From NCBI GenBank assembly GCA_037176905.1, contig JBBBWG010025556.1, positions 56,632 through 120,631 on the forward strand: a stretch of 64,000 bases of DNA, read 5' to 3'. Positions 10,684 through 21,333 of the stretch are shown piece after piece. The notes beneath the pieces are model-generated. The model did not search any database. It saw only the letters and a list, made by a program, of their open reading frames with translations, and was not told where the DNA came from. Within the stretch, counting starts at the first letter, position 1. Each line of letters starts with the position of its first letter. The position numbers and the translations under genes were made by a program. The DNA is from Azolla pinnata (Eukaryota > Streptophyta > Polypodiopsida > Salviniales > Salviniaceae).

Positions 10684-11433
10684 TTAGAACTGGCAGGAGA
10701 CGACGCAAGCGTTGCAGTTGAAGGTGCAGGGATTGCGCCGCCGGATGACATCGAGCTCAGTAGCAAAACCTCCTCCTCCGCCTCCTCCTCCTCCTCCTCC
10801 GCCTCCGCCTCCTCCTCCTCCGCCGCCGCCTCCTCCTCCGCCATAGCCTCCTCCTCCTCCTCCTCCTCCTCCTCCTCCGCCATAGCCTCCGCCGCCATTC
10901 CCACCTCCGAAGCCGCCTCCATAGCCTCCTCCTCCGCCTCTCCCTCCTCCTGCTCCGCCGCCATAGCCTCCGCCCCCGCCTCTACCTCCTCCCGCTCCTC
11001 CGCCATAGCCTCCGCCTCCGCCTCTACCTCCTCCTCCTCCGCCATAGCCTCCCGCTCCTCCCCTCCCTCCTCCCCTTCCCGGCGCCCCCGGCGCTCCTGC
11101 ACCTCCTCCGCTCCCGCCTCCCGGGCCCCCCGCGAAGGAGCCGTGCCCTGGCGCTGTGTAGCAGAAGTACGGGCACGTCAGCACCGCCCCCCTGCACGCC
11201 CCCCTCGCCGGGCACCGCACCGACTGCTCTATCGTCCTGCGAGGCGCGGGGATGTACGCCGCCGCCGCCGCCGCCGCCGCCGCCACTGCGCTGCTGGTAC
11301 CAGCATTGGAGAACCAGAGGCGATCCCAAGAAGAGGACAGCAGAACGGCGAGGAAGAGCGCAAGTGGGCGATGGAGGGCCAAGGCGGAAGAAGAAGAAGA
11401 AGAAGACGAAGAAGACGAAGCAGAAGGGAACAT
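10684..11433 (-). CDS. Secreted Cys-containing glycine-rich protein
   Basis: Minus-strand frame of 249 residues; I start at the ATG at 11431-11433 because the four preceding codons begin with GTG. An N-terminal Ser run and hydrophobic LALFLAVLL segment look like a signal peptide. A Cys motif (RCPARGACRGAVLTCPYFC, near residues 72-90) is followed by a very long Gly/Tyr/Arg/Ala spacer made from GGA/GGC units, and the last 16 residues carry four Cys (CTFNCNACVVSC). From memory, plant secreted glycine-rich proteins share a C-x-G-x-C-x-x-x-x-L-T-C-P-x-x-C motif, a short Gly linker and a C-terminal Cys cluster; here the linker seems greatly expanded. Probably a cell-wall or apoplastic structural protein with disulfides between the two Cys clusters. 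A TATA box sits 138 bases upstream. Confidence 0.8.
   Translation of the reverse strand: MFPSASSSSSSSSSSSALALHRPLALFLAVLLSSSWDRLWFSNAGTSSAVAAAAAAAAAYIPAPRRTIEQSVRCPARGACRGAVLTCPYFCYTAPGHGSFAGGPGGGSGGGAGAPGAPGRGGGRGGAGGYGGGGGGRGGGGGYGGGAGGGRGGGGGYGGGAGGGRGGGGGYGGGFGGGNGGGGYGGGGGGGGGGGGYGGGGGGGGGGGGGGGGGGGGGGGGGFATELDVIRRRNPCTFNCNACVVSCQF
10769..11110 (-). repeat. GGA/GGC array coding for poly-Gly
   Basis: Plus-strand CTCCTC/CGCCTC trinucleotides run for over 300 bases with regular CCATAG interruptions, which encode the Gly-Tyr-Gly units of the glycine-rich protein on the minus strand. Confidence 0.85.
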
Positions 11434-11570
11434 GGCTATGGCCACGCTGCTGCTGCTGCTGCTGCTGCTGCTGATGCTGATGATGATGATGATGGTGATG
11501 GTGGTGATGATGATAGCGATGAAGGAAGGAGAAGTAGAAATGAGAGCGAGTGCGAAGCTTCCATGTCCCC

Positions 11571-11578
11571 CTTTTATA
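11571..11578 (-). promoter_or_regulatory. TATA box of the minus-strand glycine-rich protein gene
   Basis: The minus strand reads TATAAAAG here, 138 bases before the start codon at 11433, a good distance for a short leader. A TGAC-rich direct repeat (GTCAGTCAGTCA on the plus strand) lies just upstream at about 11585-11600. Confidence 0.6.
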
Positions 11579-13155
11579 GTCGCTCAGTCAGTCAGTCACA
11601 GTCAGGCGGAATGGAGATGGTGGGCAGAGTGCGAGGAAAACAGGAAAAAAGAGGAAGAAAGAAAACACAGATACAGTGAACCTTCAACCTTATCCTCTTC
11701 TTCTTCTTCTTCTTCTTCTTCTTCTTCTTCTTCTTCTTCCTTCTTCGTCTTCTTCTTCTTCTTCTCTATGTTTAGGGTTTCGTCTCCATGCCCACCTACC
11801 CCCGCCTCCTCGCAGACTTCTCTTTTCTGTTACTCTCTCTCTTTCTCTGCAACTACACTACACCCGCTGCCATATCCTCAGTCCTTCAGCTCCTTCTTCT
11901 TCTTCTTCTTCTTCTTCTTCTTCTTCTTCTTCTTCTTCAGTGTTCGCATTCATGAATGAATTCGTTCACTCATGCAAAGCCTCGGTTGTGTCATGGGAGC
12001 AATCCATCGCCCAAATGCTTGCTTGCTTGCTTGCTTGCTTTACTTGCTTGCTTGCTGGTAATCTAGCTCGGCTCGACACGACACACGCATTCCATGATCT
12101 TATCATCGATTCCAAGGATGCGATCTTATCATCGATTCCAAGGATGCGACCTTATCATCGATTCGGAGGAGGAGGACGCAGTCGTTCAAAGTTACGCGGT
12201 GCTATTTGATGGTGTGATATACGAATGGATGGATGAGGAACGCGATCGATCGATGGCCCATCACTGACACGATTCTCGCCTGCTGCCCATGCGATGACAA
12301 TATGCTTCGACGACGACAACGACGACGAGAACGTGTTATGAAGGATAAACCACCGGCCTCAATGAAATGGGTTTAGTTGCTAACTGTGGCAGCAGCAATC
12401 ATGGGTGCTTCAACCTTACCACCTTCTGAAGCCAAAAATCCGGCTATGGCAAAACCATTGGCCGTCTTTAACAACACCACAGCGAGCGACTCGGAAAGCG
12501 ACGGCTGGAAAGAAGAAGACAAAGAAACACGGCAGACAGAAGCCTATAGCAGATAGACATGGCCGAGCAAGTCAAGGAGGCGGGACTGAGGATATGGCAA
12601 CTTGCAAGCTCCATGTGAGAGACGCAGGTCAGAGAGAGCGAGAGAGAAGCAAAAGAAGGAAGGACGAAGGGAGAAGAAGGAGATGGCAACAGGGCATTTA
12701 AAGAAGCAAGACGAAGACGGTGGTGAGTAGGTAAGAGGCTAATCTGCGGATTGCTCACCAGATCACATATCATCAAAAGCAACAGACAAAAGCTTTTCAG
12801 TTGCATGCTCACACGTACAGAATAGGACCAATATGGCTCATCATCAGCCTTCCAGCTGAATGAATCAGCTTTCCTGCTGAATGAACGAATCAGTGGAGAA
12901 GATCCATGCCCAGATAAGCAAAAGGAAGGAATCCTGCAGTTAGGAGGAAGGTAGTTTGTTCTGCGAGCTTCCATTCACTGATTCGAAGCCATAGCTGCAA
13001 TGCTTTCCATATCCAAAACTGTTTTTGCATTCAATTCTCGCTGTTGACTTCCTCGGTGCTTACAGCACAAGCAGCAACCTGCAATGGAGCTCGAGCTGTG
13101 CAGAAGCAAAGCACTCGGGAAGAAGAACTCCTGAACAATGATCTGAGTCCCCAGC
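11579..13155. other. Divergent intergenic region between two glycine-rich protein genes
   Basis: Holds two CTT arrays (about 11694-11765 and 11888-11938), repeated TTGC words (about 12018-12053) and three copies of a 27-bp unit with TTATCATCGATTC (about 12098-12166). The minus-strand and plus-strand glycine-rich genes are both transcribed away from this 1.9-kb interval, so it should contain both promoters. Confidence 0.6.
11694..11938. repeat. CTT trinucleotide arrays
   Basis: Two CTT/TTC runs of about 70 and 50 bases lie upstream of the minus-strand glycine-rich gene, so they read GAA on its coding strand. Confidence 0.9.
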
Positions 13156-13163
13156 TATAAATA
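13156..13163 (+). promoter_or_regulatory. TATA box of the plus-strand glycine-rich protein gene
   Basis: TATAAATA lies 193 bases before the start codon at 13356, followed by a C/T-rich leader typical of plant 5' UTRs. Confidence 0.65.
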
Positions 13164-13355
13164 AGAAGCCTGCATTGCATCTTCTTGCTCATCCCCCCAT
13201 CTCTTCCCAATCCCCACATTCATCTTCCCATCATTCTCCTTCAGATTCTTCCCCTCAACACCGGCTCATTCCAGCCCCCCCCCCCCAGCTCTTCTATCTC
13301 GATACAGAGAGAACCTCCCTCCATAGCCGATTGATTTCACCATCATCACAACACA

Positions 13356-13823
13356 ATGGCTAGAGCCCGCTCTCGCCCACCCCCAACCCGCCCTCATGCG
13401 CTCGTGCTGCTCGCAGCGGCGCTCGCGCTGGGCCTCCTCCTGCTCCTAGCCTTCGCCTCCACCTCCACGTCCGCGGCCAGGGCCATGGTGGCTGAAGGCG
13501 AGCTCAAGCATGCAGGCGTGGCCAGCAGAAGCTTGATGTGGGGAAATGGGTGGTACTGGGGGGGAAACAATGGCTATAGGAGAGGGTGGAGCCGTGGAAG
13601 CGGCGGAGGAGGAGGCGGAGGCGGAGGCGGCGGAGGCGGAGGAGGAGGAGGAGGAGGAGGAGGCGGAAGCCACAGCGGAGGCGGCGGCGGAGGCGGCGGA
13701 GGCGGTGGAAGCAGCGGCGGAGGAGGAGGCGGAGGAGGCGGCGGAAGCGGCGGAGGAGGAGGAGGAGGAGGCGGCGGAAGCCATGGCGGCGGCGGCGGCG
13801 GAGGCGGCGGAGGCGGCCATTGA
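13356..13823 (+). CDS. Secreted glycine-rich protein
   Basis: Frame of 155 residues. An Arg/Pro-rich start is followed by a strong signal peptide core (ALVLLAAALALGLLLLLAF, about residues 15-33) with a likely cleavage near AARAM. A short unique part contains WGNGWYWGGNNGYRRGW. The remainder is nearly pure Gly broken by Ser, His and Ser-His, ending in a single His. This fits plant cell-wall glycine-rich proteins; it has no Cys, unlike the neighbour at 10684-11433. Gly codons are GGA and GGC units, so length is likely to vary between individuals. The start codon is the first ATG after the TATA box at 13156. A long CTT/CAT tract begins directly after the stop and would lie in the 3' UTR. Confidence 0.8.
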   Translation: MARARSRPPPTRPHALVLLAAALALGLLLLLAFASTSTSAARAMVAEGELKHAGVASRSLMWGNGWYWGGNNGYRRGWSRGSGGGGGGGGGGGGGGGGGGGGGGSHSGGGGGGGGGGGSSGGGGGGGGGGSGGGGGGGGGGSHGGGGGGGGGGGH

Positions 13824-14051
13824 TCTTCTTCTTCTTCTTCTTCTTCTTCTTCTTCTTCATCATCATCATCATCTTCTTCTTCTTCTTCTTCTTCTTCTTC
13901 TTCTTCATCATCATCATCTTCTTCTTCTTCTTCTTCTTCTTCTTCTTCTTCTTCTTCTTTTGATTCCGCAATGTCTGCAGATATGGCTGCTTCCAGCTCT
14001 TCAGTTTTCTTCTTCTTCTTCTTCTTCTTCTTCTTCTTCTTCTTCTTCTTC
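13824..14051. repeat. CTT/CAT arrays in the 3' flank of the glycine-rich gene
   Basis: CTT units broken by two CATCAT blocks run from 13824 to about 13957, and a second CTT run lies at about 14005-14051. They directly follow the stop codon of the GGA/GGC-rich gene, so the plus strand changes abruptly from purine-rich to pyrimidine-rich. Confidence 0.9.
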
Positions 14052-15557
14052 AGTCAAGCTCTGGCTTCTGTATGTACCTAACCTGATCATTTGAGCAGAA
14101 ATCTGAATAAGCAGCACCCACAGAAAAACAGCTCCCTCCCTCTCTCTCTCTCTCGTCTTGTCTGTATACACAGTTCTTTAGCAATCAACCTCTGTTTCTC
14201 GCCCACAATCGTGCAATAGCCTATTAGTTCATGATTACGCTTACAATCAACCTCTGTTATTTGATTACACCAACACACCTGTCACTACGGATCAAAAACG
14301 CTCAAACCTGAGAGGATCAGCCGTCAGGGATTAGGGTTTGACAGTTGCAGTCCATTGGCAAGCTGAACATGGTGCAGAAGCATCAACCCCAATGGGTTTG
14401 ATTACACCAAGAAGCCTTGCAATACGTATTCAAACGTTCATCAATGATTAGGGTTTGATCAGAAAGAGCAGTCCATTGGCAAGCTGAACAGGGTGCATAA
14501 GCATCAATCAGAACATTCCATGTCTCCGATGGTGATTAAAAAAAACCCATGTTCAGTATAGCGGTAGATCCTAGACCGTGAGATTCTCTAGCTTGTGCAT
14601 TTTCCATAAAGATGAATGGGCGTTAGTTAGGTCAGGATCACACAACTGATCTACAACCATTGAAGCGAAATTTCACCTTATCAACAGCAGCCCGTATTTA
14701 AACCGAGGATGAATGTGGCCAATCTTAACAGACTTCCAAGTACCGTCATCTTTTTGCTGCGCTCACCTGTTTCAATCTGTGTATAAATTTGTGGGAAAAA
14801 ATCATTAGTCCTGAATCCTGCATACACTCACACCATAATTGAGACGTCCACATTGCTGGTTTTCTCTTCTGCTTTGATTTAGGATCAAATTTTTGAATCA
14901 TTCAAACCAGCGACACCATGATTCTGATTTTGACACCATGTAAGAGATAAGACCATGACATCCCAGAGTTCTTAATTACTAGGGGATAGAGCCACACAAT
15001 ATGGTAGCAACTATAACTTGACTTGCATGTCATAAATCAAGAAAAGCCATGAAATGTTCCCCCAGGCAATTATATGGATGGAGCTTATGACATACGAACC
15101 GAGTCTAGGCATGATAGCTGCCTGGTCAAAGTTATATTAGCTCAGAGAAAATGTAGATCATGGAAAAATAATAGGCATGATAGATGCCCTGTCAAATGTA
15201 GATCATGGAAAAATAATAACAAGCTCACGAGTCATATGTAATCTATTCTTGGAACGAATCTCTTCCGGACTGTTACGATTACTTGAGCACGATCTGTATC
15301 CATATCATTGATTTGAAACTCCGAAATCTTCAAAGACACGATCCTGCTCATCAAATACCACAATGTGGTTTCGGCTACTCCAACATTATCACAAACTGCT
15401 CTGCCCCCGCAAATGTACAACACCTCATCTGCCACCTAGACAATGTACCTTCTGAATGAGCACAAAATACACGCATTCAATCTCTACCTAGACGAACCAG
15501 GTCAATGATTGTGCTATACCTTGTTATTGGATGTAAGGGTTTCACGCCCATAAGCAA
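14052..15557. other. Intergenic region with a duplicated segment
   Basis: Contains a CT tract (about 14139-14155), two related copies of a roughly 118-bp segment (from 14329 and 14447) sharing GATTAGGGTTTGA and CAGTCCATTGGCAAGCTGAAC, and a short duplication around TGTAGATCATGGAAAAATAATA (15151-15218). The part next to 15557 is probably the 3' UTR of the O-methyltransferase gene. No coding signal; an open frame at 15232-15435 on the minus strand is not needed by any gene model. Confidence 0.6.
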
Positions 15558-18500
15558 TCATCGTTTTCTACATATGGTTACTCCATCTCCTATTGGAACC
15601 TGCTTGGATACATCAGCAACTTAGAGACAGATTAAACTTCATGCCCAGTGAGGTGTATTTACATTCTTACTTCAAAACAAGACAAAACAACATCGATAAC
15701 TAAAACCACATACCATACTGGTATCCACTCGACTGTCTTGATGTATGAAACTATTCAGGTTCCTCAAATGTCGTGTCGCTCCATCATTTTCCTAAATGAG
15801 AAATAATCATATACGTATGTGTTTGTTTTATATATGCGATGTAGTTTAGTATATACATTCACTAACTGTAGACAAGGCATAGAATATGTTCTGTGCAGAA
15901 GGTATGTATACACAAGGCATATATGCCATGATAAACCATCAGCGACAAACTTTAAACATACAGAAGATTTCCAGCCCAAAGACTCGATCCATAACCTCGA
16001 TACAAGAACATGTAAGCCTGTCTATTATTACTTGGTGTTAAGGGATCCGGTACACATACCTGCGGATTAGCAACTTTCCCATGCCAAAGCACATTGTCAA
16101 TGACCACCAGACCTCCAGGACGTATCTGCAGCATTTTGAAATAGAGAAAGGTGTTTGTATCACCAATTTTGCTCAAATAATGTTACCAAAACGATTTCCA
16201 ACTGTACATTTATTCGAAGCAACTATCTGCTAGTGAACTCTAGGTGATTGGACTGGACTTCTGACAATGTTTCCACTCAGCTAAACAGGCATTTCGCTGA
16301 TCGAACTCTACATATATGAAAGCATATGAGATACTTCAGGTCCAGTTAGCTTCACAGGTTTTTTTGACAGCAAATCATGTTGCCAATTGCTGTAGCTACG
16401 GTAAAAAGGTCCGTTTCTACGGTAAAAAGGTCCTTATGGATACATGGCGGTAGTGAGAAATGCTGAAATCGGAATAACCTTCCCTTCTGAAGGCCAAGAT
16501 TTCATCATTGGCAGCTAACAATAAGTTGTATTTGTTAAACAATATCATCTGAGACCAAAGTTCGTAGATATATTCATTGTCTGATTGCTCTGTCAAATGT
16601 GCACGTTCATTTCAGCAATCCGTGCCTTGATAGAAACAACTTTTATCTACATTTTAGCAGATATTTCCTCAAAAGATTCAATAATGCCTTGTCATTGATT
16701 CATGATGCATGACACATGCCCACATAGTACCATGCATCATATCCACCCCTTAAAAGGTGTTTTGTTGTGGCCTATTGTCATCTATGAAATACCCAGTCTT
16801 GACATTTTCATCTCATCCGTGTCTCTTGATGTTTGGAAGTGACTTTTAAATTGATATTTAATAGAGTTGCATGTCGTTATCAAGCGCGATTAAACAAGCA
16901 ATGAAGCATACCAATTGAAGCAATAATTCATAGTAGTCACTATAGTTTCTTTTATCAGCATCAAGGAACGTGAAGTCATAGCTGCATATCAAAATAATAC
17001 TTTAAAATAATATCAAAATAATATTTCAAAATTAAAATTCAATTTTCGAGAGAATATTTTTACAAGTTACTATTCAACATTCTACCAAATCTATAAAATT
17101 CGGCTGCAGTTTCTACCTGTTTCCTTCTCCTTTGTCTAGGAATTGCTTTAACCTATCTAGGGCCAATCCCTCGTAAATATCCACCTGAAGACGAATAAAA
17201 ATGGATTAGTTTCAGGTCTTACATGGATTAATGTTGAAATCCAGTTGCACAAAACTTGCAAATTTGATGGCCAGAGAGGTCGAACCAAGATCCCATTAAG
17301 AGCAATGACATCTTACACCAACCAGACAAGCATATAGAAAAATATGCACACCTTAATGTCAACAGCAGAAGAACTAAGAAAACTTGGCTCATCTGACCAA
17401 CAAAGTTCAACTATCTTAACATTCCCAGATTTCATGTTTTATCATTGAGGAACATCATATCTTTCCACGAATCTTTTTACCTTGTGGGAGACTCCAGCTC
17501 TTTCATAATATTTCCGTGCAATGTCCAATGACCTCTTATCTCTTTCGCATGCAACCAACCGTCCATGTTTGGGAAGGGCTAGAGCCACTGCTAATGAAGA
17601 ATAACCCTATACCAACAGAGATGAGATTCACTTCAATTCCTATATCAGTATTCAGACACCCTTGCATCATATCATGATATGGCTCTCCTGCGTGCTCATG
17701 CAAATCAATTAACTTACATTTACTGAACACAAATCAAAAGTGAAGGAAGATTATCAAAAGTGGAGTTAGCAATGGAATGTATCAGAACCATTTCTACTAA
17801 TAACAAAACTATGATAGATTACATCATTGGTAGGAGACATAGTTTGAGGCAAAAACCCTCGATCCAAGAGTAACCTAATCTACTTCCTTGAGTTACACCT
17901 TCATAAAATGTTCTATACACACAATGGCACAGATCCCAGCTAAACGTTACTAGCTTAGCCAAGCAACTCACATTTCCAAGTTTCAGACACACTGCCACCC
18001 CCCAACAAATCCTGTATGGAGCCACTAGATGCAGATACAGACGCTGATCCATATAGTCATTATCTGCAGCATATGCCAGCACCCAAATAATACGAAATAC
18101 AACTGAGACATGGCCATCAGTTGGATGATTAAGATATGCTCTATTTGCAAAGATTTGTTACATGAAATATTAACTTACTGTGAAGACGCCAACTTCAATG
18201 CAACGTTCAGCACCCATCAGCTTCACAAGCATGGCAAGAAATTGACCTTGCTCAGGAGAAACCTGTCAGCATTGCTTGATGAGTACTTGAAAACGTATTA
18301 TCTATTGCAATAATGCACTATATCACATTATTTCCTACAAACACATACAAACAAAACATGCATGTTCACGTAGAGTAAATAAAGAATGTCATTTCTGTTC
18401 ACAAAAGGAATTCGCAGATAGAATAAGAACATAAAGGAAATTTGGGAAATGAAAAAACTTTTCAACCTGCATTTGACTTCCCCGCAAAGAAGATGTCTCC

Positions 18501-19780
18501 TCCCGAAGCTCAGCAAGCACCTGGATCGTCACTAAAAACATGTAAAGACATAATTCTGATGCTTCCATTTAGTGACTATTTTTTGAATAATACAAGACAT
18601 AGAGAAAGGTTCCCAAAGATACCAGAACAGTATGCATATTTATCTAGGTATTGGAAACATAAACGCTCTACTAGAATAAAATAGAAACCTTTCAGTAAAC
18701 TTATACGTTGCATTTTTTTTTTTTTTGATCCCGTGAAACTTTTCATCCATTCATTGAAGCCAAGATGGCTATACCAAGAGGTGTAACAAGGAAGAAGCCA
18801 TGACTCTTACATTTGCATGAGCTAATACATGTATGAACCACCAAAGAGCTATCATAGAGCCATGTAATTCATCGAAGTGAAACCATAAGATCGTTTCCCC
18901 CACAAGAATCTTTTTGCATATAGGTTGTGTTTTCTCATGTGTCCACATACACTGCTTTAAAGTTTCCTCATGTTGAGCGCATAATAAACATGCTGGCATT
19001 ATATCTGAAACTTTCCTTGTGGCGACTAGCTGTGCATTATGTATCATCAGCCATTGACATGAACTATCCTTCTATCCTGCTCCCTGTACCATATTTTCTT
19101 CAAAGTGTTGAGATATATGAGAAGACAATCCATACTGTGCCCTCTCATGAGAGAATTAACATGAACTTTCGGCTAAACTGCTCAAAGTTCTATCATTTTA
19201 CATAGAATCCAAGTCTCACGACTGGTGAAGGAATTTTCTACAGAATTGCTTCACGAGTGATTTAACGCTATAGATAGCGGCATCAAAAAGAGACAAGATT
19301 TCTGTTGCCAACCGGTTAATACGCAACGTATCCCAAACTGCCGTCTGTTTTACACCACAATTTTCCTGTGATTCTTAAAGCACGGAAAACAAAGAAATGG
19401 AAAAACAGCGCCATTTTATACTTTTAAAATTACGGCACGGAATAGTAACCAAAATAAGTCCAGAAAAATGGCAAATTTCTTACCTGAGGTTCTCTGGTGT
19501 GCGAAAGAATGTACTGGTAGAGAGGTTCATCCACTTTGATGATCTGCTTTCCTCCATAAAGAGAATTTGAAGAGACGGTAATCGGGCGGCTCTCATCTCT
19601 AACGGGGGAGGCAGAAGAAGAAGCACGCATACAAATGGCCGTCTTCCATGGTGGGAAGGGGAGAGTATGGGAGATTAAGGGAGCTCGAAGAGAAGAAGCA
19701 GATGAAGCGGCAGCAAGAGACGGAAGCGAGCAGCTCTTCAGGGCCCTGGAGCGAAGAAGCTGTGCTGATGGTGTTGCCAT
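15558..19780 (-). CDS. Plastid-type CCoAOMT-like O-methyltransferase
   Basis: Nine minus-strand exons join in frame to 294 residues: 19780-19484, 18520-18467, 18262-18179, 17606-17481, 17184-17117, 16981-16912, 16125-16060, 15791-15714, 15599-15558; every intron is GT-AG. The enzyme should move a methyl group from S-adenosylmethionine to a catechol-type hydroxyl. Residues 1 to about 65 are Ser/Ala/Arg-rich, like a chloroplast transit peptide. The fold then follows the cation-dependent family in order: YQYILSHTREPQ; VLAELREETSSLRGSQM; SAM-binding RCIEVGVFTGYSSLAVALAL; YDFTFLDADKRNY with the metal Asp217; VIDNVLWHGKV with Asp243 and Asn244; and the ending VPIGDGVTICRKR. The key metal ligands are all present, so it should be active. 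It looks like the organellar branch of the family rather than the cytosolic lignin enzyme; the true substrate is unknown. Confidence 0.92.
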
Positions 19781-21333
19781 TGACTGTGTGTTTTGACTGC
19801 AATTGATCACAAAATTTGTGTTGGTTTGAAATCAAGAGGTTTTCTTGTGTCTCAAGAGATCATGTCAAATTTTGGCAATCAGCTTCTCAATTTGGTGGCT
19901 GAATCATGAGAGCAAATCTGCAGAGGACAAATCCGATGATTTTGTGCGCCAGTTCTGTTCACCGGAATACGAGTCGAAATCCTTTGCAACTTCTCGTCTT
20001 TTGTATCGGTGATTCTGTGCACTGACCACGGATGTCAGCAGCGACACTGATCGATCATGATCACGAGAGTGGTGCATGCGTTGTAGAGAAATCTGGATCT
20101 CGGTCAAAATTTCATCTTCCTGTAATGGCTGGCATTCTCTCCTCGCATGATTGTTGTAATCGTCGCGTGCATGATTGTTGTGGTGGTTTATAAGGCAAGC
20201 CGATTTTATTGACATCATTTCTTGCATGATGCTTCATCTCCCCGTTATTCATTCAATGTGTCAACCACCGTTGCAGGATCTCTTAAGACAATCTATATAC
20301 AAACTCAGTCGATTGTAACTTCTCGTTAGTAGTCAAAGATCTTAGCACCTCACATTCTAACAAAAAACCTGATGAGCCATGCACTCCAATCTTTTTGCGC
20401 AAAGAAGCAGATGGAAACAGAACCATTCATCTCTGTTTTGTTGCTGAAATTTCTTAGCACCCCGTTGGTCCGTTCAAACATTGAGACATCCATCTTTTAA
20501 TGTAAGCCAAATACCAGATAGTAATAACCTTAGGTCAACACAACCATCATTTAATGGAAATCCAGTCTCATATAAAAGCATTTAGATATTCCTTATTCGA
20601 TGTTCTAAGCCTCTCGCAATGGAAGATAATCCAAAGGCATTTAAAAACCTTGCTAAACCATTGTCCACTATTGTCTTTCAGCACAATATCATACAAGCAT
20701 GTAATATCATGGAGTCCAATTCCATCACAAGCCCAATCTTCATACATTCTTAAGAAGAACCCATCTTAAACCTGGCCCGATGTTGAGGGATCCACATTAC
20801 AACAAGCTAGTCTCATCTTAAACCCAATGTTCATACATTCTACGAAAATCATATTTAAACCCAATGTTCATACATTCTACGAAAATCATATTTAAACCCA
20901 ATGTTGGTACATTTGTATGATGACAATCTAGCAACAAGACTAGCTTCACTAGATTCCTGAGATGCTCAGGTACTCCTTGTAGACTTTCAAAAAAGTTTGA
21001 AAAGGATAAAGACTCCTCTTGTTTTGTTTCCGAAGTGTAGTGCCCTCAAAGCTCATTGTATGTATCACACACGATAGAATAGGTCAGAATCATATAACCA
21101 ATGCTCTTCCTCTTAATGCTTATAAACATGAAGCTGGGATAAGAGAAAGACAGCATAAATGATGATGGTGATGATAAATGTTTACAACCATGCACCAGAA
21201 TCATGACAAAGAAAATTCAGGGTATAAATAAAGATGAGAATCGGATATGAAGATGATGGAGATTGATGCATCATCGCCGCCATCGCCATCATCATCATAA
21301 TCATCAAAAAAGACCTTGATCTTTCATTCTACT
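19781..21333. other. Intergenic region
   Basis: Includes the O-methyltransferase promoter side and the 3' flank of the next minus-strand gene. A 37-bp unit with AAACCCAATGTTCATACATTC is repeated at about 20820-20910, with looser copies upstream. I see no gene; the open frame at 20554-20769 has no family features. Confidence 0.6.
20820..20910. repeat. 37-bp tandem repeat, about 2.5 copies
   Basis: The word AAACCCAATGTT recurs at 20820, 20857 and 20894, each followed by CATACATTCTACGAAAATCA in the first two copies. Confidence 0.85.

Noticed and set aside
12405-12701. Basic, Arg/Lys-rich frame of 98 codons
   Set aside because: Composition follows purine-rich sequence (GAGAGA, AAGAAG) and there is no domain or regulatory context.
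13504-14094. Poly-Lys, poly-Leu/His and poly-Arg frames around the second glycine-rich gene
   Set aside because: Shadow frames of GGA/GGC and CTT repeats; only the frame at 13356 has a signal peptide and unique start.
15232-15435. Minus-strand frame beginning with VADE-like residues, first taken as the last O-methyltransferase exon
   Set aside because: Exons at 15791-15714 and 15599-15558 supply the exact family ending with correct phases, so this frame is unnecessary and lies downstream of the stop.
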